DNA of 64,000 nucleotides, from contig NZ_AYMQ01000105.1 in NCBI RefSeq assembly GCF_000633355.1, positions 1 through 64,000 of the forward strand, given 5' to 3'. Position numbers and translations under genes: made by a program. This document shows, in pieces, positions 45,446 to 54,072 of this stretch (the stretch's first letter is position 1; every line of letters begins with the position of its first letter). Origin of the DNA: Serratia sp. H1w. Lineage in GTDB: Bacteria; Pseudomonadota; Gammaproteobacteria; Enterobacterales; Enterobacteriaceae. The notes beneath the pieces were generated by a model, which was not told the origin of the DNA, made no database searches, and saw nothing but the letters and a program-made list of their open reading frames with translations.

Positions 45446-46865
45446 TTCGGCGCAACCGTTCCACCGCCAGGGTTATCTCCCGTGGCGTTAAGGCGGAGAA
45501 CCCCAATAACCAGCCGTCGCGTCTGGCGTTGGCGTTCTGATATAGAGCAGAGAGCCCAGGAGTCACCACGCCCAACTGCTGTGCCTGTCGGGTAAGCTCC
45601 GCCTCTTGCCCCACTGGCAGCCAGACGCCGAGCTGTAGACCGCCGTCCGAGTGCAATGGCGTAACCAAATGCTGCAGGTGCTGTGCTAACTCCGTCAGCA
45701 GCCAATTGCGGCGGCTGCGATAGAGTTGGCGCATGTAGCGGATGTGGGCGGCAAAATGCCCTTGCAGCATAAACTCTGCCGTTACGGCCTGTGCCAACTG
45801 AGCGCAATGGCCGTCATACACCGAACGTGCGGTGGTAAACGCCGCGATCAAAGCAGGGGGCACGATCAGATAGGCCAACCGTAGCGAAGGGAATAACGCT
45901 TTGGAGAAGGTGCCGACATACAGCACCGTACCGTGGCGATCCAGACCCTGCACGGCGGGCATCGGTTGGCCGTCATAGTGAAACTCGCTGTCGTAGTCAT
46001 CTTCAATAATCCAGCTGTGCGACCGCCGCGCCTGTTCCAACAGAGCCAACCGTCGTTCCAGGCTGAGCGCCACGCCAGTGGGATATTGATGCGAAGGTGT
46101 CAGATAGACCAGGCGAGGGGTCGGCAATGAGTCGTCTGGCCGCAGCCCGTGCTCATCCACCGTCACAGGTACCAGCTTAGCTCCCGCGCTGGTAAAGGCG
46201 TTCCTGGCCCCATTGTAACCCGGCTCCTCAACCCACACCGCATCCCCATTATCGATCAGCAAGGTCGCGATCAGCTGTAATGCCTGCTGGGAGCTGGTCA
46301 GTACGATCACCTGCTCCGCATCGCAGTTCACGCCACGGGTCTGGCCAACGTAACCGGCAATGGCTTCACGCAGTGGCAGGTAGCCTTGGGGATCGCCATA
46401 ACGCAGCAGTTTCTCCCCTTGTAGCCGCAGCCGTTGGGCGGTGAGCTGTTGCCAGAGCTTCAGCGGGAAGGCGCGCAGATCCGGCGAACCGGCGGCAAAC
46501 GGCAGTGGCTGCTGTGGATCGCGGCAGCCCCCGGTTTGTACAATCGCCAAACCGCGCTGCGAGAGCCGTAGCTGGCCGCTGGATTTGCGTATTGCCGCAG
46601 GCTTGCTTATCTGAATGGCGACATAGGTGCCTTGGCCCACTCGGCGTTGCAGATAGCCCTCGGCTTCCAGTTGTGAGTAGGCGGCCTCGGCGGTAACCCG
46701 CGAAACGCTCAGATCGGCCGCCAGAACCCGTGAGGAAGGCAGCCGTTGGCCCGCGCTTAAGGTGCCTCCATGGATCGCCTTACGTAACGTATTGCACACT
46801 CGCTCACGCAGCGTGCCCGTCACGTTCTCCGCTTGTTGAAACAGCGTCAACAGTACCTGAGACAT
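45414..46865 (-). CDS. MocR-family transcriptional regulator (GntR HTH + aminotransferase domain)
   Basis: A 483-residue regulator. The N-terminal winged HTH (about 13-75: QRLPSSRVLAADLSVSRVTAEAAYSQLEAEGYL) is joined to a fold-type I aminotransferase-like domain (about 110-480) that binds pyridoxal phosphate; the PLP lysine is in GTFSKALFPSLRL. MocR proteins usually control a divergently transcribed gene, here the rhodanese gene at 46958. The start at 46865 (MSQVLLTLFQQAENVTG) is preferred to 46934, which would run through the promoter. The effector is unknown. Confidence 0.88.
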   Translation of the reverse strand: MSQVLLTLFQQAENVTGTLRERVCNTLRKAIHGGTLSAGQRLPSSRVLAADLSVSRVTAEAAYSQLEAEGYLQRRVGQGTYVAIQISKPAAIRKSSGQLRLSQRGLAIVQTGGCRDPQQPLPFAAGSPDLRAFPLKLWQQLTAQRLRLQGEKLLRYGDPQGYLPLREAIAGYVGQTRGVNCDAEQVIVLTSSQQALQLIATLLIDNGDAVWVEEPGYNGARNAFTSAGAKLVPVTVDEHGLRPDDSLPTPRLVYLTPSHQYPTGVALSLERRLALLEQARRSHSWIIEDDYDSEFHYDGQPMPAVQGLDRHGTVLYVGTFSKALFPSLRLAYLIVPPALIAAFTTARSVYDGHCAQLAQAVTAEFMLQGHFAAHIRYMRQLYRSRRNWLLTELAQHLQHLVTPLHSDGGLQLGVWLPVGQEAELTRQAQQLGVVTPGLSALYQNANARRDGWLLGFSALTPREITLAVERLRRINAVAASRPA

Positions 46866-46957
46866 AATCGGTCTTACCAACCAGATAAAATGGGTATCAA
46901 TGATAAGACCAAAATCGGGCACTATTGTCATCATCCTTCATGCACTGGAATTGAACT

Positions 46958-47410
46958 ATGAGCGTTTCTTCATTGGTATTGGCCTTTCCCCCGGCAGCGT
47001 CGGCACTGAGCCAGGATTATCTGGCGGCCAAGCTCAGCTTTTACACCGACTCGGCGGACGTGGCAGAGGATTTACGCAACGGCGTCAGCGAGATTGTGGT
47101 GATCGATACCCGCGCAAGTGCGGTATACGCCGCCGGGCATATTCCCGGTGCAGTGAGTTTCCCCCATCGTTTGATGGATGAAAGCAGTACCTCAACCCTC
47201 GATCGTGACAAAGTCTATGTCACCTATTGCGATGGGATTGGCTGTAACGGTTCCACGCAGGGAGCCTACAAGTTGGCTAAGCTCGGCTTTCGGGTCAAAG
47301 AGCTGATCGGTGGGCTGGATTTCTGGCTACGCGATGGCCATCCGGTGGCCATCGGTGCTGAGCAGGGAACGATGCAAGGGCAGGCTAAAACGCCGGAGTG
47401 CGGCTGTTAG
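46958..47410 (+). CDS. Single-domain rhodanese-like protein
   Basis: A 150-residue rhodanese-fold protein. The HIPGAVSFPHRLMDE segment and the active-site loop TYCDGIGCNGSTQGA (Cys91 as likely catalytic cysteine, Cys96 also in the loop) are visible. Rhodaneses transfer sulfane sulfur or carry sulfur to partners. The N-terminus is hydrophobic for only a short stretch, so it is probably cytoplasmic. It is divergent from the MocR regulator (92-bp gap), its likely controller, and ends in a four-base overlap with the converging flk gene. Confidence 0.85.
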   Translation: MSVSSLVLAFPPAASALSQDYLAAKLSFYTDSADVAEDLRNGVSEIVVIDTRASAVYAAGHIPGAVSFPHRLMDESSTSTLDRDKVYVTYCDGIGCNGSTQGAYKLAKLGFRVKELIGGLDFWLRDGHPVAIGAEQGTMQGQAKTPECGC

Positions 47411-48429
47411 AACAGCGCCCACAGTATCAATGCCAATACGATAACGCCGACGACCAGCGCCAAAGGCTTGCTGAATATCGATTGTAAAGGCTGCGGCAGG
47501 GCGGCGATGAGCGGATTAAGCAATGGCTGCGGCTGTTGAACGTCGCTTTGCAACGAAGGAGCGTGGCCAGCCTTGTCCAGACGGCGGGTAAACAACTGCT
47601 GGATCACGTCGTTCAACTGCGCATGGGTCAACGGCGTAGTAAAGCTGCCGTTAAAGCGGTTCTGGCAGTAGTCGTTGAGCTGTTGTTGTTCCTGCTGATC
47701 CGCTGGCTGTTTCAATACCGCCAGCAGGTTTTGCAGGGTTGGGGCCGTTTGCGGGCTGAGCGCCAATTTCACCTGCATAAACTGGCTGAGCAGTTGGAAG
47801 TGGCGTGCGGGCAGCGGATCGTTGATTTTTACCCCGACCAGATCGAACAGTGCCTGCCAGAGCTTGGCCGGTGTCTCGCCGGTAGCCGCGCTGAGCTTGG
47901 TCACCTGCAACTGCAAGTGCTGGTGTTCCGCAGGCAGCAGCGGACGGTCACTGGTGGCCGTTTGCTGCGGATGAGGGATGGTCAGTGAGCCGGTTTGCAA
48001 CAGGTTCAAGACTTGCTGCAACTGCTGATGGCTCAACTGGCTCAACACCGTATGACCAAATTGCTGACGGATAAAATCGCTGACCGCCTGGCGGTTATTA
48101 CCCTGTGGCAGCAGTTCGGTGAGCTGTTGCAACAGTTGGCGGCTGGCATGGCTCTGCTGGGCCACGCCAAGGCGGTTTTGCAGCAACTGCTCAGCCGGTT
48201 GGAAATGGCGCGCCAACAGTTCACTGTGGTTATCCGCACCTAATTCATGGCGCAGCGTGACCCAGATCTCGGCGGATTTGGCCGGGCTAAGGGCCATAAT
48301 CTTGACGATCAGTTTTTCCAACTGGGTACGTTGGGCCGGGGAGAGCGGTTGATCGTCGGCAGGTGGTTTACCTGCAGTCGGAGGGTGATCGGCTGCGCCA
48401 GGAGCGCCAGGTCCACTTAACGGTTGCAT
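47407..48429 (-). CDS. flk: Flagellar regulator Flk
   Basis: A 340-residue protein (Flk/RflH) that blocks premature secretion-specificity switching by FlhB in the flagellar export apparatus until the hook is finished. It has an N-terminal Pro/Gly-rich segment (MQPLSGPGAPGAADHPPTAGKP), a long Gln/Leu-rich helical body, and a single C-terminal transmembrane anchor (about 320-340, LALVVGVIVLALILWALF), facing the cytoplasm. The sequence aligns with E. coli Flk from PLSPAQRTQLEKL onward (RPLLPAEH, TGETPAKLWQ). In E. coli it is next to pdxB; here about 15 kb separate them. Confidence 0.9.
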   Translation of the reverse strand: MQPLSGPGAPGAADHPPTAGKPPADDQPLSPAQRTQLEKLIVKIMALSPAKSAEIWVTLRHELGADNHSELLARHFQPAEQLLQNRLGVAQQSHASRQLLQQLTELLPQGNNRQAVSDFIRQQFGHTVLSQLSHQQLQQVLNLLQTGSLTIPHPQQTATSDRPLLPAEHQHLQLQVTKLSAATGETPAKLWQALFDLVGVKINDPLPARHFQLLSQFMQVKLALSPQTAPTLQNLLAVLKQPADQQEQQQLNDYCQNRFNGSFTTPLTHAQLNDVIQQLFTRRLDKAGHAPSLQSDVQQPQPLLNPLIAALPQPLQSIFSKPLALVVGVIVLALILWALF

Positions 48430-48610
48430 ATCACCAGTCCTTCGCAGTGTATAAAGTCGGCATACCCGGCGAAAAGCGCAGGCTTAATCGCTTATGATAC
48501 CTGTAATTTGGTGCCATCAATACCGCCCGCCAGACATTTCTTTACAGGCCAATCGTTGCTTATCCTATTTGCGCCGCTAAGATAGGCGCAGATACGGCAT
48601 TGAGGGTGTG

Positions 48611-48979
48611 ATGATTAATCGACAGCGGATTGCAAAATGGTTTCTATACCTGGCTTGCCTGGTGGTGCTGACGTGCCTCACCCAGCGCATGGCGGGTCTG
48701 CATACCTTGCAGTTGGCTCTTGGTTTACCTGCTGTCAGCATTAGCCAATCCTCGGCCGGAGTCGATGAAGAAGCGACGACTTCTACCCCCTGTGAACTGA
48801 GTGCCAAATCGCTGCTGGCCTCTCCGCCGGTGATGTTCGAAAACGTGCTGTTTGGCCTGGGGATGTTGCTGATCCTGCTGGCACCGATCGTCGCCCCACG
48901 CTTACCGCTGCCGCCTTTACGCGTTATTTCTCCCACCACCCTCAGGGTACATCTACGATTATGCGTGTTCCGAGAATGA
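48611..48979 (+). CDS. scsA: ScsA-like membrane protein of the copper-sensitivity suppressor operon
   Basis: A 122-residue protein with an N-terminal hydrophobic helix (about 10-30), a polar periplasmic loop (with CELSAKS) and a second helix (about 73-93). No conserved domain is recognised; the name rests on position, size and topology as the first gene before scsBCD. Its function in the scs operon is unknown. ATG 48611 follows a weak AGGGTG. It is divergent from flk. Confidence 0.65.
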   Translation: MINRQRIAKWFLYLACLVVLTCLTQRMAGLHTLQLALGLPAVSISQSSAGVDEEATTSTPCELSAKSLLASPPVMFENVLFGLGMLLILLAPIVAPRLPLPPLRVISPTTLRVHLRLCVFRE

Positions 48980-49028
48980 GTTAATCCCTCGTCAAACCGA
49001 GTGACTACTTTATTTTTGGAGAACAACT

Positions 49029-51059
49029 ATGTTGAATTTCATCAGGCTGGCGTTGACTTGCCTGTTAGTGCTATGGCTACCCGCGTCACAGGCGGCGGAT
49101 AGTGGCTGGCTGCAAAGCCTGCAAAACGATCATGCGAAAATCAGGCTGCGTGCCGACACCAGCAAAGGGGATGAAACCCGGGTGCTGCTCGCCGTTGAGC
49201 TGGAAAAAGGGTGGAAAACCTACTGGCGCTCACCAGGGGAAGGGGGCATTGCGCCTGCTATCACCTGGCAGGGCAACCCGCCACCGGCAACCTGGTTTTG
49301 GCCAACGCCGCAGCGCTTTGACGTAGCGGGGATCTCTACGCAGGGCTATCAGCAGCGGGTCACGCTGCCCATCGTGTTAAAGGGGACTGCACCGCAACAA
49401 TTGGCGGGGACGCTGACCTTATCCACCTGTAGCAACGTCTGCATCCTGACCGACTATCCGTTCAAACTGGATCTCACCACGCCGCATGATCCGCAGTTCA
49501 ATCACGACTTCGCTCAGGCGATGGGGCAGGTGCCGATTGCCAGCGGGCTGGTGGACAGCCTGCAAGCCGGTTATCGCAACGGTGAGTTGCAGATTAGCGC
49601 GCAACGTAAAGCAGGCTGGCAACAGCCGGAGCTGTTCTTTGATACGTTGACGGGAGCCGATCTTGGCAAGCCAACGGTCAGCAGTGATGGAGAGAGCCTG
49701 CAAGCGCGAGTTCCAGTAAGCGATGGTTGGGGGGATGCAGCTCCAGATCTGCGCGGTAAACAACTGCGGCTGGTTACCAGCGACGGAGGTATTGCTCAAG
49801 AGGTTACCGCGACCATTGGCGGGCCGCTTGCGCTGTCCTGCACGGCTGCCTTCCCCTTGTGGCAGGCGGTGCTGATGGCATTGGCCGGCGGTTTCATTCT
49901 TAACCTGATGCCTTGTGTGCTACCGGTGCTGGGAATGAAGCTGGGTTCTATCTTGCAGGTCGAACAGCGCGATCGGCGCAGCGTGCGCTGGCAATTCCTG
50001 GCTTCTTCCCTCGGGATCGTGGTGTCCTTCATGGCGCTGGCCCTGCTGATGACGTTGTTGCGTCTGAGCAATCACGCGCTGGGTTGGGGGATCCAATTCC
50101 AAAACCCGTGGTTTATCGGTTTTATGGTGCTGGTGACGCTGTTGTTTAGCGCCAACCTGTTCGGCCTGTTCCATCTGCAACTCTCTTCCTCGTTGAATAC
50201 CAAACTGGCTACCCAAGGTGGGCGCGGATTGAGTGGCCATTTCTGGCAGGGAGCGTTCGCCACGCTGCTGGCTACGCCTTGCTCGGCCCCTTTCCTGGGG
50301 ACGGCGGTGGCCTTTGCGTTGGCGGCCCCATTGCCGGTGCTTTGGGGTATGTTTGTCGCGCTGGGGATTGGCATGAGTTTGCCTTGGCTGCTGATTGCCG
50401 CCTGGCCAGCATTGGCGTTGCGTCTGCCGCGCCCGGGCCGTTGGATGAATGGGATGCGGCTGGCACTGGGCCTGCTGATGCTGGTGTCTTCACTCTGGCT
50501 GCTTAGCCTGATGACCAACCATATCGGCTTGACGCCGACGCTGATCGCCGGAGCCGTCTTGCTGGTTGGCTTGTTACTGGCGGTGTGGCAGCAGTTGGGT
50601 GCTCGTTCAGCGGGGATCGCAACGGCCAGCGTGCTGGTGATCGGTGGTTTGGTGTTGCTGGTGGGCTCGCTGACGGCCAATCAGTGGCGACAGCCGCTGC
50701 ACGACAATATTGCCTGGCAACCGCTTTCTGAGCAGGCGATTGTGCAGGCGCTGGCCGCCAACAAACGCGTTTTTGTTGATGTCACTGCCGACTGGTGCGT
50801 GACCTGCAAGGCCAATAAATACAACGTATTGCTGCGTGATGAGGTGCAAAAAGCCCTCAGTGCCGAGGATGTGGTGGCGTTGCGCGGCGACTGGAGCCGC
50901 CCGTCGGAAACCATCTCGACCTTCCTGCAACAGCGCGGCAGCGTTGCCGTACCCTTTAACCAAATTTATGGCCCTGGCACGCCAGACGGCGAAGTGTTGT
51001 CACCGCTACTCACTCGCGAAGCCGTACTGCATGCCCTGTCTAACGCCAAAGGAAAATAA
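49029..51059 (+). CDS. scsB: Thiol:disulfide transmembrane reductase ScsB
   Basis: A 676-residue DsbD-like protein. It has a signal peptide (about 1-22), a periplasmic alpha domain (about 23-270) larger than that of DsbD, and a transmembrane core of about eight helices (275-560). The core cysteines are in LNLMPCVLPVLGMKLG and ATPCSAPFLG. A C-terminal thioredoxin domain has active site ADWCVTCKANK. It passes electrons from cytoplasmic thioredoxin to ScsC and possibly ScsD. GGAGAAC lies before the ATG at 49029. Confidence 0.92.
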   Translation: MLNFIRLALTCLLVLWLPASQAADSGWLQSLQNDHAKIRLRADTSKGDETRVLLAVELEKGWKTYWRSPGEGGIAPAITWQGNPPPATWFWPTPQRFDVAGISTQGYQQRVTLPIVLKGTAPQQLAGTLTLSTCSNVCILTDYPFKLDLTTPHDPQFNHDFAQAMGQVPIASGLVDSLQAGYRNGELQISAQRKAGWQQPELFFDTLTGADLGKPTVSSDGESLQARVPVSDGWGDAAPDLRGKQLRLVTSDGGIAQEVTATIGGPLALSCTAAFPLWQAVLMALAGGFILNLMPCVLPVLGMKLGSILQVEQRDRRSVRWQFLASSLGIVVSFMALALLMTLLRLSNHALGWGIQFQNPWFIGFMVLVTLLFSANLFGLFHLQLSSSLNTKLATQGGRGLSGHFWQGAFATLLATPCSAPFLGTAVAFALAAPLPVLWGMFVALGIGMSLPWLLIAAWPALALRLPRPGRWMNGMRLALGLLMLVSSLWLLSLMTNHIGLTPTLIAGAVLLVGLLLAVWQQLGARSAGIATASVLVIGGLVLLVGSLTANQWRQPLHDNIAWQPLSEQAIVQALAANKRVFVDVTADWCVTCKANKYNVLLRDEVQKALSAEDVVALRGDWSRPSETISTFLQQRGSVAVPFNQIYGPGTPDGEVLSPLLTREAVLHALSNAKGK

Positions 51060-51061
51060 AA

Positions 51062-51778
51062 ATGAACAAACTACTGCTGTTATTGCTGTTGATTATCGCC
51101 CCGGCCTGGGCTGCGGCCCCTTTCACTCCGGAGCAGGAAGTGCGGATTAAACAACTGATCCGTGAAACCCTAGTCTCTAACCCAGATATTCTGGCGGAGG
51201 CGGCCAACGCCTGGCAGCAACAAACCCGCGAGCAGCAAATCGGTCAGGCGATTAAACAAAACAGCAAGATCCTGTTCGACGATCCGGCCAGCCCAAGGTT
51301 AGGCGCCAAGAATGCCAAGCTGACGCTGGTGGCATTCACCGATTACAACTGCCCGTACTGTAAGCAGTTTGATCCGCAGTTGGAGAAGATCGTCAAGCAA
51401 TACCCTGACGTGGCACTGGTAGTGAAGTTGTTGCCGTTCAAAGGGGAAAGCTCGATTGCGTCGGCCCGTGTGGCCCTCACCGCCTGGGAACAGCACCCTG
51501 AGCAGTTCTGGCCGTTGCATCAACGCCTGATGGCTAAAAAAGGTACCCACGACAATGCCAGCATCGCTGCTGCCCAGGATAAAGCCGGGGTCAAGCAGGT
51601 TGCGCCCACCGAGCAGAGCATGACTACGCTGCGCACCAATATGCAACTGGCGGAACAGTTTGGCGTACAGGGAACACCGGCAACCCTGATTGGCGATCAG
51701 ATGTTGCCTGGTGCGGTGTCTTATGAAGATCTGGAAGCGGTAGTGAAGGAGCAGTTGGCGAGGGTCAACCATGGCTAG
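51062..51778 (+). CDS. scsC: Periplasmic disulfide isomerase-like protein ScsC
   Basis: A 238-residue DsbA-fold protein. The signal peptide is about residues 1-17 (IIAPAWAAAPF). An N-terminal helical stalk (20-75), which makes related ScsC proteins oligomeric, precedes the thioredoxin domain with active site YNCPYCKQF, the inserted helical domain and the cis-proline loop VQGTPATLIGD. In Proteus and Salmonella, ScsC is kept reduced by ScsB and protects against copper. It starts 2 bp after scsB and overlaps scsD by 8 bp. Confidence 0.92.
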   Translation: MNKLLLLLLLIIAPAWAAAPFTPEQEVRIKQLIRETLVSNPDILAEAANAWQQQTREQQIGQAIKQNSKILFDDPASPRLGAKNAKLTLVAFTDYNCPYCKQFDPQLEKIVKQYPDVALVVKLLPFKGESSIASARVALTAWEQHPEQFWPLHQRLMAKKGTHDNASIAAAQDKAGVKQVAPTEQSMTTLRTNMQLAEQFGVQGTPATLIGDQMLPGAVSYEDLEAVVKEQLARVNHG

Positions 51779-52277
51779 GTTGCGGCGCTGGACGCGCGAA
51801 CTGCTGATCTTGCTGTTGCTGGTACTGGGCGTGATGTTCGCCATGGACTGGTGGCGAGCCCCACAGGCACCGCTAGCCTTTGACCAGCAAATGCTGGAAA
51901 CACTGGACGGAGAGCCGGTATCGTTGGCACAGCTCAGCCAGGATCAACCCTTGCTGGTTTATTTCTGGGCCAGTTGGTGCGGGGTTTGCCGCTTTACCAC
52001 GCCTTACGTGGCCAAACTGGTGGCGAACGGCGGTAACGTGATGACCGTGGCGCTGCGTTCGGGCAATGACCAGCAGGTGGAGCAGTGGCTGGCGGCCAAG
52101 AAGCTGCAACTGCCGGTGGTGAATGACGAACAAGGTAAGCTGTCGGCGCAGTGGCAGATTGGCGTAACGCCGACCATCGTCGTCATTTCTCAAGGCCAAG
52201 TGGTGCAGAGCACCACCGGCTGGACCAGCTATTGGGGCATGAAACTGCGGCTCTGGTGGGTGAGGCATATCAGTTAA
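51771..52277 (+). CDS. scsD: Membrane-anchored thioredoxin-like protein ScsD
   Basis: A 168-residue TlpA/ResA-like protein with an N-terminal transmembrane anchor (about 8-24) and a thioredoxin fold. The active site is WASWCGVCRF (about 62-71), and GVTPTIVVI carries the cis-proline. It is the last gene of scsABCD; its start overlaps scsC by eight bases. Its redox partner is probably ScsB. Confidence 0.92.
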   Translation: MARLRRWTRELLILLLLVLGVMFAMDWWRAPQAPLAFDQQMLETLDGEPVSLAQLSQDQPLLVYFWASWCGVCRFTTPYVAKLVANGGNVMTVALRSGNDQQVEQWLAAKKLQLPVVNDEQGKLSAQWQIGVTPTIVVISQGQVVQSTTGWTSYWGMKLRLWWVRHIS

Positions 52278-52279
52278 GT

Positions 52280-52432
52280 CCCTCACCCTAACCCTCTCCC
52301 ACAGGGAGAGGGGACCGAATTTGCTACAGTTTAACTCCCGCATCTGACCGCAGCTCTGGACTTGCTCCCTCTCCCCAACACGGTATTTATGGGATCCTCG
52401 GTTTTACCGTGGGAGAGGGCTGGGGTGAGGGG
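52280..52432. repeat. Palindromic intergenic repeat, copy 5 (about 153 bp)
   Basis: It starts CCCTCACCCTAACCCTCTCC three bases after scsD and ends GAGAGGGCTGGGGTGAGGGG. The inner part GCATCTGACCGCAGCTC is shared with copy 1. It lies between the converging scsD and regulator genes. Confidence 0.88.
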
Positions 52433-52449
52433 CGCTGGCTGGCCAGCAT

Positions 52450-53904
52450 TTAATTCTCTGTCACCGCAACGATCGCCTGGCACAGCCGGGCGATCCCTTC
52501 CGTAATCAGTTCCGGCGTATTGGCGGCAAAATTCAACCGCAGTCCATGTGCACCATGCTGTTCCTCGACATAGAAACATTCGCCACGGGCAAAGGTGACG
52601 CCCTGTTGCCAGGAGATTGGCATCAACTGGGCGGTGCTAACGGTTGGCGGTAATTGCAGCCAGATGAACAATCCCCCCTCAGGGATTTCAAACCGACAGC
52701 CCGGTGGCAGATGCTCGTTTAACGCCGTCACCATGGCATCACGATGCTGGCGGTACATTCTTCCCGCTCGGCGCAGCTGCTTGTCGTAGCTCCCGACGGT
52801 AACAAACGCGTCCAGTGCGCGCTGGATCAGGTTGGAGCTGGTAAAGCTGTCGACGTGCTTGAGCCGGGAAAATTGCAGATAGTGCTCACTGTCCGCCACC
52901 AGATAACCAATGCGCATGCTGGGCAGCAGCATTTTGGAAAAGGTACTGACGTAGATCACCGTGCCCGCGGGGGCCATGGAGCGCAGTGACGGCAGGCTTT
53001 TGCCGTTGTAACGCAGATCGCCGACAAAATCGTCTTCCAGGATCACGATCCCGGCCTGCTGAGCCAACGCCAGCAAACGGCGACGGCGGGCTTCGCTCAT
53101 ACAGCGCCCGGTAGGGTTATTGAAATTGGGGATGGTATAGATCATTTTCGGCTGGTGCCGGGCGATCAGCTCCGGCAGTTGCTCAACGCACATGCCGTGG
53201 CGATCGCTGGGTACCGCAACAATGTTGATCTGGTGCAGGCGCAGCAACCCTAGAGCTTCGGCATAGGTAGGCTCTTCGACAATCACCGTATCCCCCGGAC
53301 GTAATAACGTCTGGAAAATCAGGCTGATGGCATGCTGTGAACCGTTGGTGATCAGCACCTGCTCGGCACGGGTGGGAATACCTTGTGCCGTCAGGATCCG
53401 GCCCAGCGTGTCGCGCAGCGGATAGTAACCACAGTAGTCGCCGTAGCTGAAGGCCTCTTCCGCATGACGACTGAGGATGGACAGCAGGATCTTGCGAAAT
53501 GCCTCCAGTGGGAACACTTTGGGGCTGCCGACGCCCGCGGCAAAGTTGATGATGTGCTCCGGCAAGGGAATATCGGGATAGCCGTCCAGCCGGGAAGTGG
53601 TGGTGGTGAAGCGATCGGCTGGAAATAGCTCGCTGGATGCTGGCCGCTGCCGCAGTGGGGCAGGTTGCAGGTGTCGGACATAAGCACCGCTGCCACGCCG
53701 CTGTTGCAACAACCCCTTGGCCGTCAGCTCGGCGTAGGCACTTTCCACCGTCAGGCGGCTGACCGAAAGCTCGGCAGCCAGACTGCGCGTTGATGGCAAT
53801 TTATCGCCATCGGCAAAGGTGCCGCCAAGAATGGCGCGGCGCAGCGCTTCTTCGATTTGTAGATACAGTGGGATGTCCTGCTGACGATCCAGTGGAATGT
53901 GCAT
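52450..53904 (-). CDS. MocR/PdxR-like regulator (GntR HTH + aminotransferase domain)
   Basis: A 484-residue regulator. The N-terminal winged HTH (about 10-75, DKLPSSTRSLAAEL-like, here DGDKLPSTRSLAAELSVSRL) is followed by an aminotransferase-like domain with the PLP lysine in VSTFSKMLLPSMRIGYL. The start MHIPLDRQQDIPLYLQI is typical of the family. It is divergent from an EamA-type exporter at 54073 with 168 bp between, so that exporter is its likely target. It is distinct from the regulator at 45414, with different active-site neighbours. Confidence 0.88.
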   Translation of the reverse strand: MHIPLDRQQDIPLYLQIEEALRRAILGGTFADGDKLPSTRSLAAELSVSRLTVESAYAELTAKGLLQQRRGSGAYVRHLQPAPLRQRPASSELFPADRFTTTTSRLDGYPDIPLPEHIINFAAGVGSPKVFPLEAFRKILLSILSRHAEEAFSYGDYCGYYPLRDTLGRILTAQGIPTRAEQVLITNGSQHAISLIFQTLLRPGDTVIVEEPTYAEALGLLRLHQINIVAVPSDRHGMCVEQLPELIARHQPKMIYTIPNFNNPTGRCMSEARRRRLLALAQQAGIVILEDDFVGDLRYNGKSLPSLRSMAPAGTVIYVSTFSKMLLPSMRIGYLVADSEHYLQFSRLKHVDSFTSSNLIQRALDAFVTVGSYDKQLRRAGRMYRQHRDAMVTALNEHLPPGCRFEIPEGGLFIWLQLPPTVSTAQLMPISWQQGVTFARGECFYVEEQHGAHGLRLNFAANTPELITEGIARLCQAIVAVTEN

Positions 53905-54072
53905 AAATTGGCCCGGTCGGTAAGCTTAATTTTCACTATATCCCAGTGTAACAAGGCTTAACAAAGAGAAAAGTGGCCTGCATAACATCGCAGTGAAGTG
54001 GCTATGGTGGCAAAATCTGGCCGCGTTAAACTCTTCGCCAGATAATCAAGCGCTGGAATTTTAGAGGGTGTT

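Noticed and set aside
47536-47988. Plus-strand frame of 150 codons opposite flk
   Set aside because: It is a shadow of the Gln/Leu-rich Flk sequence; the minus-strand protein matches a known family.
53751-53954. 67-codon minus-strand frame at the start of the second MocR gene
   Set aside because: It overlaps the conserved HTH coding region in another frame and has no similarity to anything recognised.
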